From positions 1 through 40,027 of the forward strand of contig CAMLIK010000017.1 in NCBI GenBank assembly GCA_946480175.1: a stretch of 40,027 nucleotides of DNA, read 5' to 3'. This stretch comes from an uncultured Gilliamella sp. Lineage in GTDB: Bacteria; Pseudomonadota; Gammaproteobacteria; Enterobacterales; Orbaceae. The position numbers were made by a program, and so were the translations under genes. Each line of letters opens with the position of its first letter. Position 1 is the first letter of the stretch. The notes under the pieces were generated by a model. The model searched no databases. It was not told the origin of the DNA and saw only the letters and a list, made by a program, of their open reading frames with translations. Below are positions 1-8,220 of the stretch, one piece after another.

Positions 1-137
1 CCTTCCCGATAAGGATCTTCTATAGCCTGTGCCCTTTGTTTTAAATCTTCTATCTGCCAATCAAACATTTTTTTAATATAAGGGTAAAAATCTTCATCCA
101 ATAATTTTTGGCGGCGTTGTTTTTCAAATTCTGACAT
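1..137 (-). CDS. PoNi-like immunity protein, N-terminal part (runs off window)
   Basis: Minus-strand reading frame starting at 137 and running off the left edge; only about 45 N-terminal residues are visible. It begins MSEFEKQRRQKLLDEDFYP, the same first 19 residues as the complete gene at 733-1533, and then diverges moderately. The leader is nearly identical too (AAGGAGATGAAATAAAG before the ATG, against AAGGAAATGAAATAAAG in the other copy). It is therefore a tandem paralogue of that gene, and by family knowledge probably a DUF1910/DUF1911 immunity protein that neutralises a PoNe-type DNase effector. Whether it is intact cannot be judged here. Confidence 0.75.
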   Translation of the reverse strand, partial: MSEFEKQRRQKLLDEDFYPYIKKMFDWQIEDLKQRAQAIEDPYRE

Positions 138-185
138 CTTTATTTCATCTCCTTGGCTTTTTCTTTATTTTTTCGGCTTGTTATA

Positions 186-410
186 TTAACCTTTATTTTC
201 AAGACGTTCACATTTGGTTTTAATAATATTTTCAATAGTTGGCTCACCATATTAGTGAAGCGGTTAGAATACTGGATGCTATAGTAAAATCCATATCCCC
301 CGTTATTTCAGCATAACTATTTTTTCATCTTGAGTAGACTCTTCATTAACAGTATCAAGTTGCTCATTATCCTATTCAAACGCTTCATCATACTTTGATT
401 GTTCAAAGAA
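186..410 (-). pseudogene. Decayed protein-coding remnant, frameshifted
   Basis: On the minus strand, short stretches of convincing coding sequence lie in different frames and are interrupted by stops. They read roughly FEQSKYDEAFE, then DNEQLDTVNEESTQDEK, then EITGDMDFTIASSILTASL, and finally GEPTIENIIKTKCERLENK ending in TAA at 186-188. The order and polarity suggest the C-terminus of one gene broken by at least three indels. It sits just upstream of an immunity gene, so the tail of a polymorphic toxin is possible, but I recognise no domain. Confidence 0.4.
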
Positions 411-732
411 TCATCGTTTGATAAATTTTAATATTTATTAGCGACATTCAAAACGTAACCAAAAATTGAATTGACTATGCTTGTCATTGTCTATCGTAGT
501 TCCTGATTTGTGTATCTCAAATTTTAAAGTTTTAACAAGTAGTACTGCCGTTACAAATTAGAGGATATGACGGAGAATTACTATAAAAAGTTAATTATTG
601 CTAACACACATAGGAGTAACAAACAGCAAACAAAAAAATACCTGCCCCACATCAGTACCATGATACTTATACCGTTTCATAGTCTGATGGGCTTAGGTGG
701 TTTTATATCCGTAGGCAATGCGCTTCAATCGC

Positions 733-1533
733 TTATGAAGATTGCTGACGAGCATATTCAACCATATCTTTTGGGTAATACATAAAACGATGTAAGGTAC
801 TATCATCAATATTTTTTAAATATGCAACGGCTGCTGCTTCAAAACACCAGTAGCCATAAAAACAACAACAGTCTCGTGAATCACCTTGTTGAATTAAATG
901 GCTATCAATATAAACATAGCCTGTTTTACGTAGACCATCATACCAACGGCGTAAATATTCATCTAAGAATTTTAAAGTATCTTTAGGTTTTTCTGCATGA
1001 ATCGCTTTATAAAGGGGATTACGAAAGCTGAGTGATCGCGGTGTTTTTTCTTCAGTAATCGGATAGTTAGAAATTTTCATAGCAATCAAACTATCCAATG
1101 CTTTTTCTCGATTTTCATAATCTAAATCGACCGCTTTAACAATCGTTTCCAACCAGTCTTGCCGTTCAAATAAAATACATAAACCTAATAAATTTGATAA
1201 CATTTCTGCTTCAAAGTACTCGGTTAAAATTGAAATATATTCCCTATCATCAGGATTAGCGTGATTATATCGCTCAATACAATCAATTGAATTTTCAGTA
1301 TAATTTATTACTTTCTCCATCGTCGGCAATAAATCAGCAATCGGTTTACCTGCTGTATAATCAAGACATAATTGTTGATAATAGAGATCTATCAATGATG
1401 CTAGTAAAGGATCTTCAGTAGCTTGTGCCTTTTTTTTAAATTCGTTTATCTCCCATTCAAATCTTTCTTGAACAAATGGATAAAAATCTTCATCCAATAA
1501 TTTTTGGCGACGTTGTTTTTCAAATTCTGACAT
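733..1533 (-). CDS. PoNi-type immunity protein (DUF1910-DUF1911)
   Basis: A 266-residue soluble helical protein. The C-terminal part carries the DUF1911 hallmark region GYWCFEAAAV followed by IDDST and YYPKDMVEYAR. The N-terminal half is the helix-rich DUF1910-like part. Proteins of this two-domain family (PoNi) bind and inhibit PoNe DNase toxins delivered by type VI secretion or related systems, acting in the recipient cytoplasm. The ATG at 1533 is supported by an AAGGA ribosome site and by the identical start of the truncated paralogue at 1-137. No intact cognate toxin lies nearby; only fragments are present at 186-410 and 2091-2284. It is therefore probably an orphan immunity gene kept for protection against neighbours. 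Confidence 0.72.
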   Translation of the reverse strand: MSEFEKQRRQKLLDEDFYPFVQERFEWEINEFKKKAQATEDPLLASLIDLYYQQLCLDYTAGKPIADLLPTMEKVINYTENSIDCIERYNHANPDDREYISILTEYFEAEMLSNLLGLCILFERQDWLETIVKAVDLDYENREKALDSLIAMKISNYPITEEKTPRSLSFRNPLYKAIHAEKPKDTLKFLDEYLRRWYDGLRKTGYVYIDSHLIQQGDSRDCCCFYGYWCFEAAAVAYLKNIDDSTLHRFMYYPKDMVEYARQQSS

Positions 1534-1587
1534 CTTTATTTCATTTCCTTGGCTTGCTTTAATACCTTTAATTTAGTGAAAAACTAC

Positions 1588-1800
1588 ATGTATAGCAAAG
1601 TTTTATCCATATTAAAATAGGCTGAAATAGGTGTCCCTGTCAAAGAGCTTTGTCGTCAATATGGTATGGTAGTGTCTACTTTTTATAAATGGCGAGATAG
1701 ATATGGTGCTAAGGAATCATCGGATATTAAGCGGTTAAAACAAAGGGAAGCTGAAAATCGTAAGCTCAAACAGATGTATACTGAATTAAGTTTAACCTCT
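1588..1800 (+). pseudogene. IS3-family transposase OrfA fragment
   Basis: Read from ATG 1588 with the TAG at 1618 taken as a former CAG, the frame gives an OrfA-type helix-turn-helix: SILK-stop-AEIGVPVKELCRQYG, then TFYKWRDRYG, then the start of the leucine-zipper stretch (AENRKLKQMYTELSL). This is the standard N-terminus of IS3-family (IS407-like) OrfA. The match stops near 1800 where unrelated AT-rich sequence begins. No OrfB and no terminal inverted repeats are visible. It is a dead insertion-sequence scar. Confidence 0.75.
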
Positions 1801-2090
1801 CAGCTTTTAATATTGAGACAATTTGGTACTCTGATAATTTTTTCATATTGAAATTTTCCTTAAAAATATTATAGAGAATTTTCTACTTTTTTATGTACTA
1901 TTTAGGTGATAGTTACAATCCTTTTGTGTATTTTTTATTTTTTCAGACAATATTTTGCTTTAGCAGTTTACCCTTGTACCTAATTTTTGAACAACACCTA
2001 TTCGGCAGTAAACTCATCTTTTCAATACAAGACTTTAAATCACTAAACATAAAATCACTAGCAAATTATAATAGTGTGTTGATCATGTGA

Positions 2091-2284
2091 TATACAGATG
2101 CTTTTGCAAAAGAAGCAATTGAACTGGCGAAAAGGTGGGGATTTAAAATTAAAAAATTAAATTATTTACCTGGGTTAAACTCAATAAAAATCATCATTAT
2201 AACATAACTAAAAGCATGAAAAAAATGGGTTTTATGAATGCTAATAACGTATTTCATTTAATTAGTGATCCACTCAAATTCTGA
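2091..2284 (+). pseudogene. C-terminal fragment of a possible polymorphic toxin, one frameshift
   Basis: In frame from 2091 the translation reads YTDAFAKEAIELAKRWGF, then KIKKLNYLPGLNS. A +1 shift near 2180 continues it as KNHHYNITKSMKKMGF and MNANNVFHLISDPLKF, ending in TGA at 2282-2284. There is no start codon, and a stop lies immediately upstream at 2088-2090. A short basic domain with a His-His pair, detached from its N-terminus and lying among immunity genes, is what an orphaned toxin tip looks like. That reading is inference; I recognise no named family. Confidence 0.4.
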
Positions 2285-2339
2285 CTTGGTAATTATACTT
2301 AGATTAATAGTAAGTTTGCCCCATAAAACGATCTGGTTC

Positions 2340-2955
2340 GATGCTGTGCAGTATATTCCTAGTTGTGGTAAGCCTAAGGTCAGTGTGAAATGGATTACAA
2401 AAGAAAAAGCAAGCATTTTAATTCAAAATCTTAAATTAAATTGGATGAAAGACGTTGTTTTTTTTGTCCTTCCGCAAGTGCTCGTATAAGCAAGATATTC
2501 ACATTAACGTGGCAAAATGTTGATTTTGTTAATCCAATAGCGACCGTAACTAACGAAAATGCAAAATCAGGGAAAGCGAGAGCTTTATTATTAAACAATG
2601 ATGCTATCAAATTATTGAGAAAATTACGATTTAAAAATAATTGCGAATATGTTTTTTGTTCAACAAATAAACGACTTTACGATATCTATAGAAGAGATTT
2701 TGAACGGATTTGTACGTTATCAAAAATAGAAAATTTTCACTTGTCCATGATTTGCTTCACACTTGGACTAGTTGGCATGTTCAAGCGGGTACACCTCTTT
2801 ATATTCTCAAATATCTTGGCGGATGGGAGACTTTAGAAATAGTGTATAAATACACCCATTTAGATGCCGATCATATGCTCAGTTTTGTTAATAATGTCAC
2901 ATTTGCGGTACTAAAGCCATTGAGTGGCACATTATCGAAAGCAAGTAACGATTAA
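2340..2955 (+). pseudogene. Degenerate tyrosine recombinase (phage integrase) remnant
   Basis: Three overlapping frames together spell the C-terminal catalytic half of a tyrosine recombinase: KVSVKWITKEKASIL, a frameshift near 2460, SARISKIFTLTWQNVDF with the first catalytic Arg region, and later HDLLHTWTSWHVQAG, LGGWETLEIVYKYTHL. The second catalytic Arg of the HxxR motif reads Leu (HDLL instead of HDLR), and two frameshifts break the gene, so it is inactive. The C-terminal tail ends 25 bp before the tRNA-derived repeat at 2981. It is unrelated in detail to the intact integrase at 3196-4197, so it probably belonged to an older element in the same tRNA site. Confidence 0.75.
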
Positions 2956-2980
2956 AAATTTATTCATATCAATCTGTTAA

Positions 2981-3026
2981 TGGTGGCCCCTACTGGACTT
3001 GAACCAGTGACCAATCGATTATGAGT
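2981..3026. repeat. attL: 46-bp copy of the tRNA-Ile 3' half
   Basis: These 46 bp are identical to 33750-33795 inside the intact tRNA gene, covering the anticodon loop through the encoded CCA. Flanking bases differ on both sides (A and T here, G and C there). This is the displaced host 3' end of the target tRNA left by site-specific integration. Confidence 0.93.
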
Positions 3027-3195
3027 TTTTTGGGGTGGGGTTTTAAATCAATAACTTAGCTATTAATCAATAGGTTAGCTATACATATAAAAACATATTA
3101 AGCGCTATAAAATCATTTTCGATCGCCAATTTACCGCCATTTTTTATTTAATTTGGTGTTATTTTATTTTGAATAATATGAATCAGTTTTTTTAA

Positions 3196-4197
3196 TTAAT
3201 CATGTTCTAGTGGATTCAACCTTACCGCATCTTCAAAATGATCGGGGGCAAAATGGGCGTAGCGCATGGTCATTTTGATGTCGGTGTGGCCTAAGATTTT
3301 TTGTAGGACTAATATGTTGCCACCATTCATCATGAAGTGGCTGGCAAAGGTGTGGCGTAATACATGGGTTAGTTGGCGATCAGGTAGTTCGATGCCGGTT
3401 CTATCTAGTGCCGAGCGAAAGGCTGAATAGCAGGCGGTAAAAAGTTGGCCATGTTTATTGGGAATTTGTTTAAATAGTTCTTCACTGATAGGAATGGTTC
3501 GATTACGTTTACCTTTAGTATTAATATAGGTGATCTTACCATCTTTGACTTGTGTACTTTTTAAGCTTTCAGCTTCGCTCCATCTGGCGCCGGTTGCTAA
3601 ACAAATTTTAACAATAATGGTTAAATCGGACGCACTACTCTGCTGACAAGAGTTAAGTAAAGCTTGAATTTGTTCTTTGGTTAGATAAGCCATCTCTTGT
3701 TCATCCGTTTTGAATGAACGAACCAGTTCTAAAGGATTTTTATGTTGCCACTCCCCTAACCGACTTAACTCGTTAAACATCGCTTTAAAATAGGTTAGTT
3801 CCAGGTTCATTGTCCTAGGAGCAACAGTTTTAATGCGATCGGTTCGATATATCTCACCATCGATTCGTTTTTGGCGATAGTTGGTAAATTGTTTGGCAGT
3901 GAAGTTTGTTGCTAATGGGTTATCCATACATTCACAGGCAAATAGCATGGCTTTTAATCGAGTTTGACCATCTTTTAAGGTTTGACCATGCAACGCGTAC
4001 CAGCTTTGGATCAATTCCGATAAACGGCGTTTATCTATTTTTTCACTGATCCATGGTTTTTGGTTAGTTTGCTCTTCAAGATAATTTTCATATGCCAGCG
4101 CCTCCCCTTTGGTGGCGAAGTTTTTACGGATTCGACGGCCACCAGGGAGGTATTTTTCAAATAACCATTTTCCATTAGGTTGTTTTCTTACTGACAT
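3196..4197 (-). CDS. int: P2-family tyrosine integrase
   Basis: A 333-residue site-specific recombinase of the P2/186 integrase family. The N-terminus (residues 1-50) is the compact arm-binding domain typical of these integrases. A SAM-like core-binding domain follows (about 55-150), then the catalytic domain. The active-site residues are all present: Arg205 in ATGARWSEAE, a Lys around 228-230 in TKGKRNRTIPI, His278 and Arg281 in HVLRHTFASHF, His304 in LGHTDIKMTMRY, and nucleophile Tyr313. It would insert the element into the tRNA-Ile 3' end and, with Cox, excise it. It lies next to attL, about 170 bp from the repeat, and is divergent from the early genes. The full catalytic set suggests excision is still possible. 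Confidence 0.95.
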   Translation of the reverse strand: MSVRKQPNGKWLFEKYLPGGRRIRKNFATKGEALAYENYLEEQTNQKPWISEKIDKRRLSELIQSWYALHGQTLKDGQTRLKAMLFACECMDNPLATNFTAKQFTNYRQKRIDGEIYRTDRIKTVAPRTMNLELTYFKAMFNELSRLGEWQHKNPLELVRSFKTDEQEMAYLTKEQIQALLNSCQQSSASDLTIIVKICLATGARWSEAESLKSTQVKDGKITYINTKGKRNRTIPISEELFKQIPNKHGQLFTACYSAFRSALDRTGIELPDRQLTHVLRHTFASHFMMNGGNILVLQKILGHTDIKMTMRYAHFAPDHFEDAVRLNPLEHD

Positions 4198-4216
4198 AAA
4201 TACTATTAATTCTAAA

Positions 4217-4573
4217 TTAAATCAACTGTCCTTTTAATTCACTAAACTCTTGTTCAGTAATAGCCCCCTTATCTTTTAGGCTTGCCAATCGCTCAAGTTT
4301 AATAAGAGTTTCATCAGAAATAACCGTTTCTTTAGATTGTTCATCAGGCTTAAATTGCCCTTCACCCGTTGCTAACCATTGTAATGATGCACCTGTTTCA
4401 TCCATACATTTAACAACCAGATCGGAAGGAAAGAGATCACGTCGATAACGGATCGATAAGCTTGCTGCAGAAGTACCTAAATAATTGCTGTACTCTACTT
4501 TGGATTTAAATCCATAAGCCTTAATGATTCTATCTAATACTTTGGCACCACCAGAATTAAAATTAATACTCAT
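4217..4573 (-). CDS. Short CI-type repressor with C-terminal SHOCT domain
   Basis: A 118-residue lysogeny repressor. Residues 8-70 match the phage CI repressor helix-turn-helix family (KVLDRIIKAYG start, then SNYLGTSAASLSIRYRRD as the recognition helix region and GASLQWLATGEG at the end). Residues 91-118 form a SHOCT-like tail (IKLERLASLKDKGAITEQEF). There is no S24 peptidase domain, so RecA-stimulated self-cleavage of the LexA/lambda type is not expected. Like P2 C it is short; induction would need an antirepressor or another signal. It is transcribed away from cox across a divergent control region carrying operator-like boxes. SHOCT domains usually assist oligomerisation, which is inferred here as the dimerisation device. 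Confidence 0.82.
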   Translation of the reverse strand: MSINFNSGGAKVLDRIIKAYGFKSKVEYSNYLGTSAASLSIRYRRDLFPSDLVVKCMDETGASLQWLATGEGQFKPDEQSKETVISDETLIKLERLASLKDKGAITEQEFSELKGQLI

Positions 4574-4579
4574 CTTAAA

Positions 4580-4656
4580 TTAAGCCTAAGTTAATTAAAA
4601 AATAAAAATATGATTGACATTAAGCTTAGCTTAATGATAAATTATATTTAGTTTAA
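4580..4656. promoter_or_regulatory. Divergent cI/cox control region with three operator-like boxes
   Basis: The cox-side promoter has -35 TTGACA at 4614-4619, a 17-nt spacer and -10 ATAAAT at 4637-4642. Three related 15-mers are visible: TTAAGCCTAAGTTAA (4580-4594), TTAAGCTTAGCTTAA (4620-4634) and TTATATTTAGTTTAA (4642-4656). The second fills the promoter spacer exactly and the third starts 22 bp downstream of it, overlapping the -10. Occupancy would block cox-side transcription. The first lies just upstream of the cI start and may serve autoregulation. The same promoter-plus-two-boxes pattern recurs before ogr at 33132-33174. Confidence 0.65.
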
Positions 4657-4715
4657 TTTTACATATAAATACACATAATTACACATAAGCATATTTATGT
4701 TAGGAATAATGCACC

Positions 4716-4955
4716 ATGATGACAACAATTTCAATCACTATTTCTTCTCCTTATGTCACTGTTGACGAATTTGCTCGAGTTTCGGGCATGAATCCACGTA
4801 CCGTTAAAAAATATGTACACGAAGGATTGCTGCCAACAAGAAAGAAAAGGGTCACAGGCAAGCATGACCGTTCGACAACATTAATTAATATGACCGCTCT
4901 TACGCTTGAAGGTGCGAAGGCATTTAATCCAGAACTGAATTTGAAGGAGCAATGA
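4716..4955 (+). CDS. cox: Cox-like regulator and excisionase
   Basis: A 79-residue winged-helix protein with a MerR/excisionase-like DNA-binding unit: YVTVDEFARVSGMNPRTVKK followed by the wing YVHEGLLPTRKK. By position (first early gene, divergent from cI) and size it corresponds to P2 Cox or 186 Apl. Such proteins repress the lysogenic promoter, act as directionality factor for integrase, and so commit the element to excision. Two in-frame ATGs (4716 and 4719) are possible; an AGGAA at 4703-4707 favours the first. It is separated by one base from the next small gene, so the two are co-transcribed. Confidence 0.75.
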   Translation: MMTTISITISSPYVTVDEFARVSGMNPRTVKKYVHEGLLPTRKKRVTGKHDRSTTLINMTALTLEGAKAFNPELNLKEQ

Positions 4956-4956
4956 T

Positions 4957-5100
4957 ATGACTCAAGCTATCTATTTAAGTCAAAAATCAACGACGCAACC
5001 GTTAGTCATTTTTATTCAAACAAATAAACATAATCCAAATGGATGGATTGAAAAAAGTAATGGTAAAACCGTTAAATTATGGCCAGTTAAACATCGCTAA
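4957..5100 (+). CDS. Small early protein, 47 residues
   Basis: A short frame starting ATG 4957 with a strong AAGGAG site at 4944-4949, one base after the cox stop. The product has 47 residues, a mostly beta and basic sequence containing the turn HNPNGWIEKSNGK and ending LWPVKHR. Its position and the GWIE-x-x-x-GK-type ending recall the small Fil-type (DUF2724) early proteins of P2/186 phages, which affect cell division, but the similarity is too thin for a firm name. The terminator at 5127-5161 follows closely. Confidence 0.6.
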   Translation: MTQAIYLSQKSTTQPLVIFIQTNKHNPNGWIEKSNGKTVKLWPVKHR

Positions 5101-5126
5101 AACTAACTAAAACACTAATTGATAAT

Positions 5127-5161
5127 GCCTTTGTCTTTTTCGAAAGACATGGCTCTTTTTT
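5127..5161 (+). terminator. Intrinsic terminator after the first early pair
   Basis: GCC-TTT-GTCTTT stem, TTCG tetraloop and AAAGAC-AT-GGC return strand (5127-5153), followed by TCTTTTTT. The stable UUCG-type loop and the T-run support termination or partial attenuation between the cox unit and the rest of the early operon. Confidence 0.7.
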
Positions 5162-5192
5162 GATTCTAACTACAGTCATGCAAGGAGCACCG

Positions 5193-5495
5193 ATGAATAA
5201 TATTGAACGAACTCGTCAACTTGAACATATAAGACATTTATATCAATTAATTCATGGACATCGCAGCTTAGTACGTAGCAATTTTAATCGGCTAAAGTCT
5301 GGACAAAAAAGACTGTTATTAGCTGCAGCAGGCATAACACCATTAAGCACAAGTTTAGCGTATTTAGAACGTAATCTGAACTTTGATCAGCTCAACGATA
5401 ATGAAATAGATAATTTAGAGATAGGACTTCGCCGGTTGCAAGCAATCGTTGATGTTTTTGCCCACTGTGAAACACAAGATTTTAGCAAACAATAA
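5193..5495 (+). CDS. Early protein of unknown function, 100 residues
   Basis: The start at ATG 5193 is chosen over an upstream in-frame ATG because AAGGAG lies at 5182-5187 just before it. The 100-residue product is helical and basic in its first half (HIRHLYQLIHGHRSLVRSNF) and acidic in the second (LNFDQLNDNEIDNLEIGLRR). No membrane segment and no known motif are visible. It occupies the place of the small early genes B to orf83 of P2, upstream of A, and is probably part of the replication-control operon. I do not recognise its family. Confidence 0.65.
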   Translation: MNNIERTRQLEHIRHLYQLIHGHRSLVRSNFNRLKSGQKRLLLAAAGITPLSTSLAYLERNLNFDQLNDNEIDNLEIGLRRLQAIVDVFAHCETQDFSKQ

Positions 5496-5514
5496 TATAT
5501 ATGAGGTAAACTCT

Positions 5515-5730
5515 ATGAACTCAAGCAATCTCACTCAATCGAAATTTCAAGATATATCGGGACAAATTAAACATGAAACCGAACAACGACTTTGTGATCT
5601 TTATATAAATCGCTTAATGCAAATAGGCGGTCATATTTTAGATCAGGATTTAACCGCTAGTGAAGTAAATGAGCTGCTTAATCAAGAAGCTGAAAAACTC
5701 CGCTATCAAAGCTATGAGACGGATGCCTAA
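5515..5730 (+). CDS. Small early protein, possibly DUF2732-like
   Basis: A 71-residue protein starting at ATG 5515 with GAGGTAA at 5502-5508; the longer frame from 5449 overlaps the preceding gene and lacks a ribosome site. The second half, LDQDLTASEVNELLNQEAEK, resembles the end of DUF2732 proteins found upstream of gpA in P2-like phages of enterobacteria (pattern ELLRQEAE). No catalytic residues are visible, and a role in early regulation is only presumed. Its stop codon overlaps the start of the next gene (TAATG), indicating translational coupling. Confidence 0.6.
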   Translation: MNSSNLTQSKFQDISGQIKHETEQRLCDLYINRLMQIGGHILDQDLTASEVNELLNQEAEKLRYQSYETDA

Positions 5731-5936
5731 TGCGAGATATTGTAGACCAAGCGAATGATTTGGCTCAACTTGAACTGGATAATCTATTAGCTAATCGACA
5801 AACCTTTGCCGGTGAATCAGCAAAAGACTGTATAGAGTGTGGTGAGCCAATCCCTGAAAAACGTCGACAATTGCTAAAAGGTTGTCAACTATGTGTCAAT
5901 TGTCAAAGTATAAAAGAACAGTTTGCCAAACGATAA
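5730..5936 (+). CDS. TraR/DksA-type zinc-finger protein
   Basis: A 68-residue protein with a four-cysteine zinc finger: Cys34-x2-Cys37, a 17-residue spacer, then Cys55-x2-Cys58, in CIECGEPIPEKRR and CQLCVNCQ. This is the C4 finger of the TraR/DksA family, and P2 carries a homologue just upstream of gene A. Such short proteins bind the secondary channel of RNA polymerase and mimic DksA plus ppGpp, shifting host transcription. It is translationally coupled to the preceding gene and lies 16 bp before gpA. An extra Cys at 52 is not part of the canonical spacing. Confidence 0.85.
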   Translation: MRDIVDQANDLAQLELDNLLANRQTFAGESAKDCIECGEPIPEKRRQLLKGCQLCVNCQSIKEQFAKR

Positions 5937-5952
5937 TTGCTACTGAGAATCT

Positions 5953-8097
5953 ATGACCAGCCTAACTTTATCCTTGCCTATTATTCCTGCTAAAAATAAA
6001 CACTCTTTATTATTAGCTATGCGTGATTACTATGAAAATACAGGGCAATATTTACCTACTAAAAAAATAGTAAGAACGCCAATTACTAGATTTGATTGTA
6101 GTAAAAAAATGCCACAATCTATCAGCTATAATGAAATGAAATTGTGGCAAGTTGATCAAGAAGATCATCCATTTCGTGCGCAATACTTCACTGATTTACC
6201 TGATTTTTTAGCTGGTTATTTTGCTGATAAATATATCAATCTGTTTCAAGCTGAAGGACGAAAAGCTGCCAACAGCTTTTTACGGCAAACCTTAGGCGGC
6301 AATATTCAAGCACGATTATCGCAAGTTAAAGCACGTAATCAAGCTGCTAGTCCTAGTGCCTTAGCAATTAATTTTGCTAATGAATTTACCCAATTAGCTA
6401 CACTAGGTACAAAAAAGTTAGCAAAATTAAGTGTTGAAATAGCCAATTATCTCAATAAACACATCCAAACCTGCCTTGCGGATCAGGACTTTTGCTTGAC
6501 CGCTAATCAAATTGAAAATAATAGCTTGGAGCAAAAGCTCTATCGTACTGTGTTAAAGGAATTAAGTGGTATTAACATTGCTCCACCCTATTTTAATGAT
6601 TTTAAAAATCACAAATTAACCAATGATAATTGCGTTAAAGCATTAGCGAAAATAACTAATTATGAATGGTGGCAACGCAAATTAAAGACTCGTCGAGATT
6701 TTGAACATGAACATTTAGCCATTGCGGTCGGTCAAGTACAAAAAAAGGCATCGCCTTATGCTAGTCATAGCTGTCAAATGGAGTGGAAAGAGCAAAAACG
6801 TCGCAATCAAAAATACCTTGAAAAAATGATGATTGAAAATCAAGACACTGGCGAACAAATTCCTCTCGATTTGCAAGTTTATAAATCCATTGCTAACCCA
6901 GCAATAAGACGGGTGGAACTGATGACGCGCATGCGTGGCTTTGAAGATTTAGCAGATCAGCTAGGTTATCAAGGCGCTTTTATCACCTTGACTGCACCAG
7001 CAAAATATCACAGTGTGCATGCGAAAGGCGGTTTTGTTGAAAACTGGCAAGGTAATACTCCACGAGAAACACAAGCCTATTTATGCAAAGTATGGGCCCG
7101 AATTCGGGCTAAATTAAATCGTGAGAATATTCAATTTTTTGGTTTTCGAGTTGCCGAACCTCATCATGACGGAACTCCTCATTGGCATATTTTAGTCTTT
7201 ATGCGCAAAGAAGATATCCAAAGAGCTTTTTATACCATGTGGATATATGCCATGGATGAAGATGGTGATGAAAAAGGGGCAGCGATCAATCGCTTTGAGT
7301 TTAAAGATATTGATAAACAAAAAGGATCAGCAACAGGTTATATCGCCAAATATATTGCCAAAAATATTGATGGATATGCGCTTGAAAACGAAATTGATAC
7401 CCAAACAGGTGAAAAATTGCAACAGTCATCTAAAGCCATCACCGCTTGGGCTAGCCGCTGGAAGATTCGCCAATTTCAACAGTTAGGTGGTGCTCCAGTC
7501 AGCGTATGGCGAGAGCTGCGTCGTTTGAAAAGTAAAAAAGTAACCGATGCTATTATCGATCCAGTATTAGCTTCAGCCGATATTGGTGATTGGGCGGCTT
7601 ATACCGCTCATCAAGGCGGACCTTTTGTCAAACGCAAAGACATCAAAGTCCGCCTTGCTTATGAGGATAAAATAAATCAATACGAAGAGATCATCAAAAA
7701 AATAAAAGGGGTTTATGCACCAATCCATGGACTCGCTTCTTTTATTTGCACGAGATTAATTAAATGGAAATTAGTTTCCAAAAATAACAGTTTGAAAACT
7801 AAAGATGCATCATTATTGCGGGCGGAACGCACGCCTTGGAGTTCTGTCAATAACTATACTCACATAAATAATTCTAAGCAGCAACGACAGATCATCAAAC
7901 AACAACTGAAAATTATTGGCTTACCAGATAATGATTTAAATGTGAATCGCCTTTACTTAAGGCAAAGTATCAAGCTAAATGCCCGTCAGCATCTTCTATT
8001 AACTGACGCCCTAAACGGCCCTCATCTAATAGTTACTAACCATTGTATTGAGCCCCAAAAGAGACCGCCAAAACGAATTTATAACCATGAATTTTAG
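5953..8097 (+). CDS. A: P2 gpA-type HUH replication initiator (rolling-circle nickase)
   Basis: A 714-residue replication endonuclease of the P2 gene A family, which nicks the origin and stays covalently attached to the 5' end during rolling-circle replication. The HUH core is intact: motif I at GAFITLTAPAKY (341-352), the metal-binding His410-Trp-His412 in DGTPHWHILVF, and the paired tyrosines Tyr463 and Tyr467 in ATGYIAKYIAKN. Length is close to P2 A (761). The N-terminal 300 residues are the helical region typical of the family; the C-terminal 170 are lysine-rich. P2 places its origin inside this gene; I could not pick the nick site. A preserved initiator in an element lacking packaging genes is notable. 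Confidence 0.93.
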   Translation: MTSLTLSLPIIPAKNKHSLLLAMRDYYENTGQYLPTKKIVRTPITRFDCSKKMPQSISYNEMKLWQVDQEDHPFRAQYFTDLPDFLAGYFADKYINLFQAEGRKAANSFLRQTLGGNIQARLSQVKARNQAASPSALAINFANEFTQLATLGTKKLAKLSVEIANYLNKHIQTCLADQDFCLTANQIENNSLEQKLYRTVLKELSGINIAPPYFNDFKNHKLTNDNCVKALAKITNYEWWQRKLKTRRDFEHEHLAIAVGQVQKKASPYASHSCQMEWKEQKRRNQKYLEKMMIENQDTGEQIPLDLQVYKSIANPAIRRVELMTRMRGFEDLADQLGYQGAFITLTAPAKYHSVHAKGGFVENWQGNTPRETQAYLCKVWARIRAKLNRENIQFFGFRVAEPHHDGTPHWHILVFMRKEDIQRAFYTMWIYAMDEDGDEKGAAINRFEFKDIDKQKGSATGYIAKYIAKNIDGYALENEIDTQTGEKLQQSSKAITAWASRWKIRQFQQLGGAPVSVWRELRRLKSKKVTDAIIDPVLASADIGDWAAYTAHQGGPFVKRKDIKVRLAYEDKINQYEEIIKKIKGVYAPIHGLASFICTRLIKWKLVSKNNSLKTKDASLLRAERTPWSSVNNYTHINNSKQQRQIIKQQLKIIGLPDNDLNVNRLYLRQSIKLNARQHLLLTDALNGPHLIVTNHCIEPQKRPPKRIYNHEF

Positions 8098-8220
8098 TAT
8101 AGAAAAATAGATGATATACAGTATTTTTATGGTTCAAAAAGTAAAGAAACGTAAATAAAAATTTATAAATATCAATAATATGAATTAATCTATAATTTTT
8201 TTTAAGTTTTGAAAAAAGAC

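Noticed and set aside
567..785. A 72-codon plus-strand frame upstream of the immunity gene's 3' end
   Set aside because: No ribosome site and no motif, and it overlaps the immunity gene antisense. On the other strand a 31-codon hydrophobic frame is also visible, but support was too thin to list it.
1893..2090. A 65-codon Phe/Leu-rich frame
   Set aside because: Low-complexity AT-rich translation without a ribosome site. It happens to be in frame with the toxin-like remnant after a stop, but shares no clear coding character with it.
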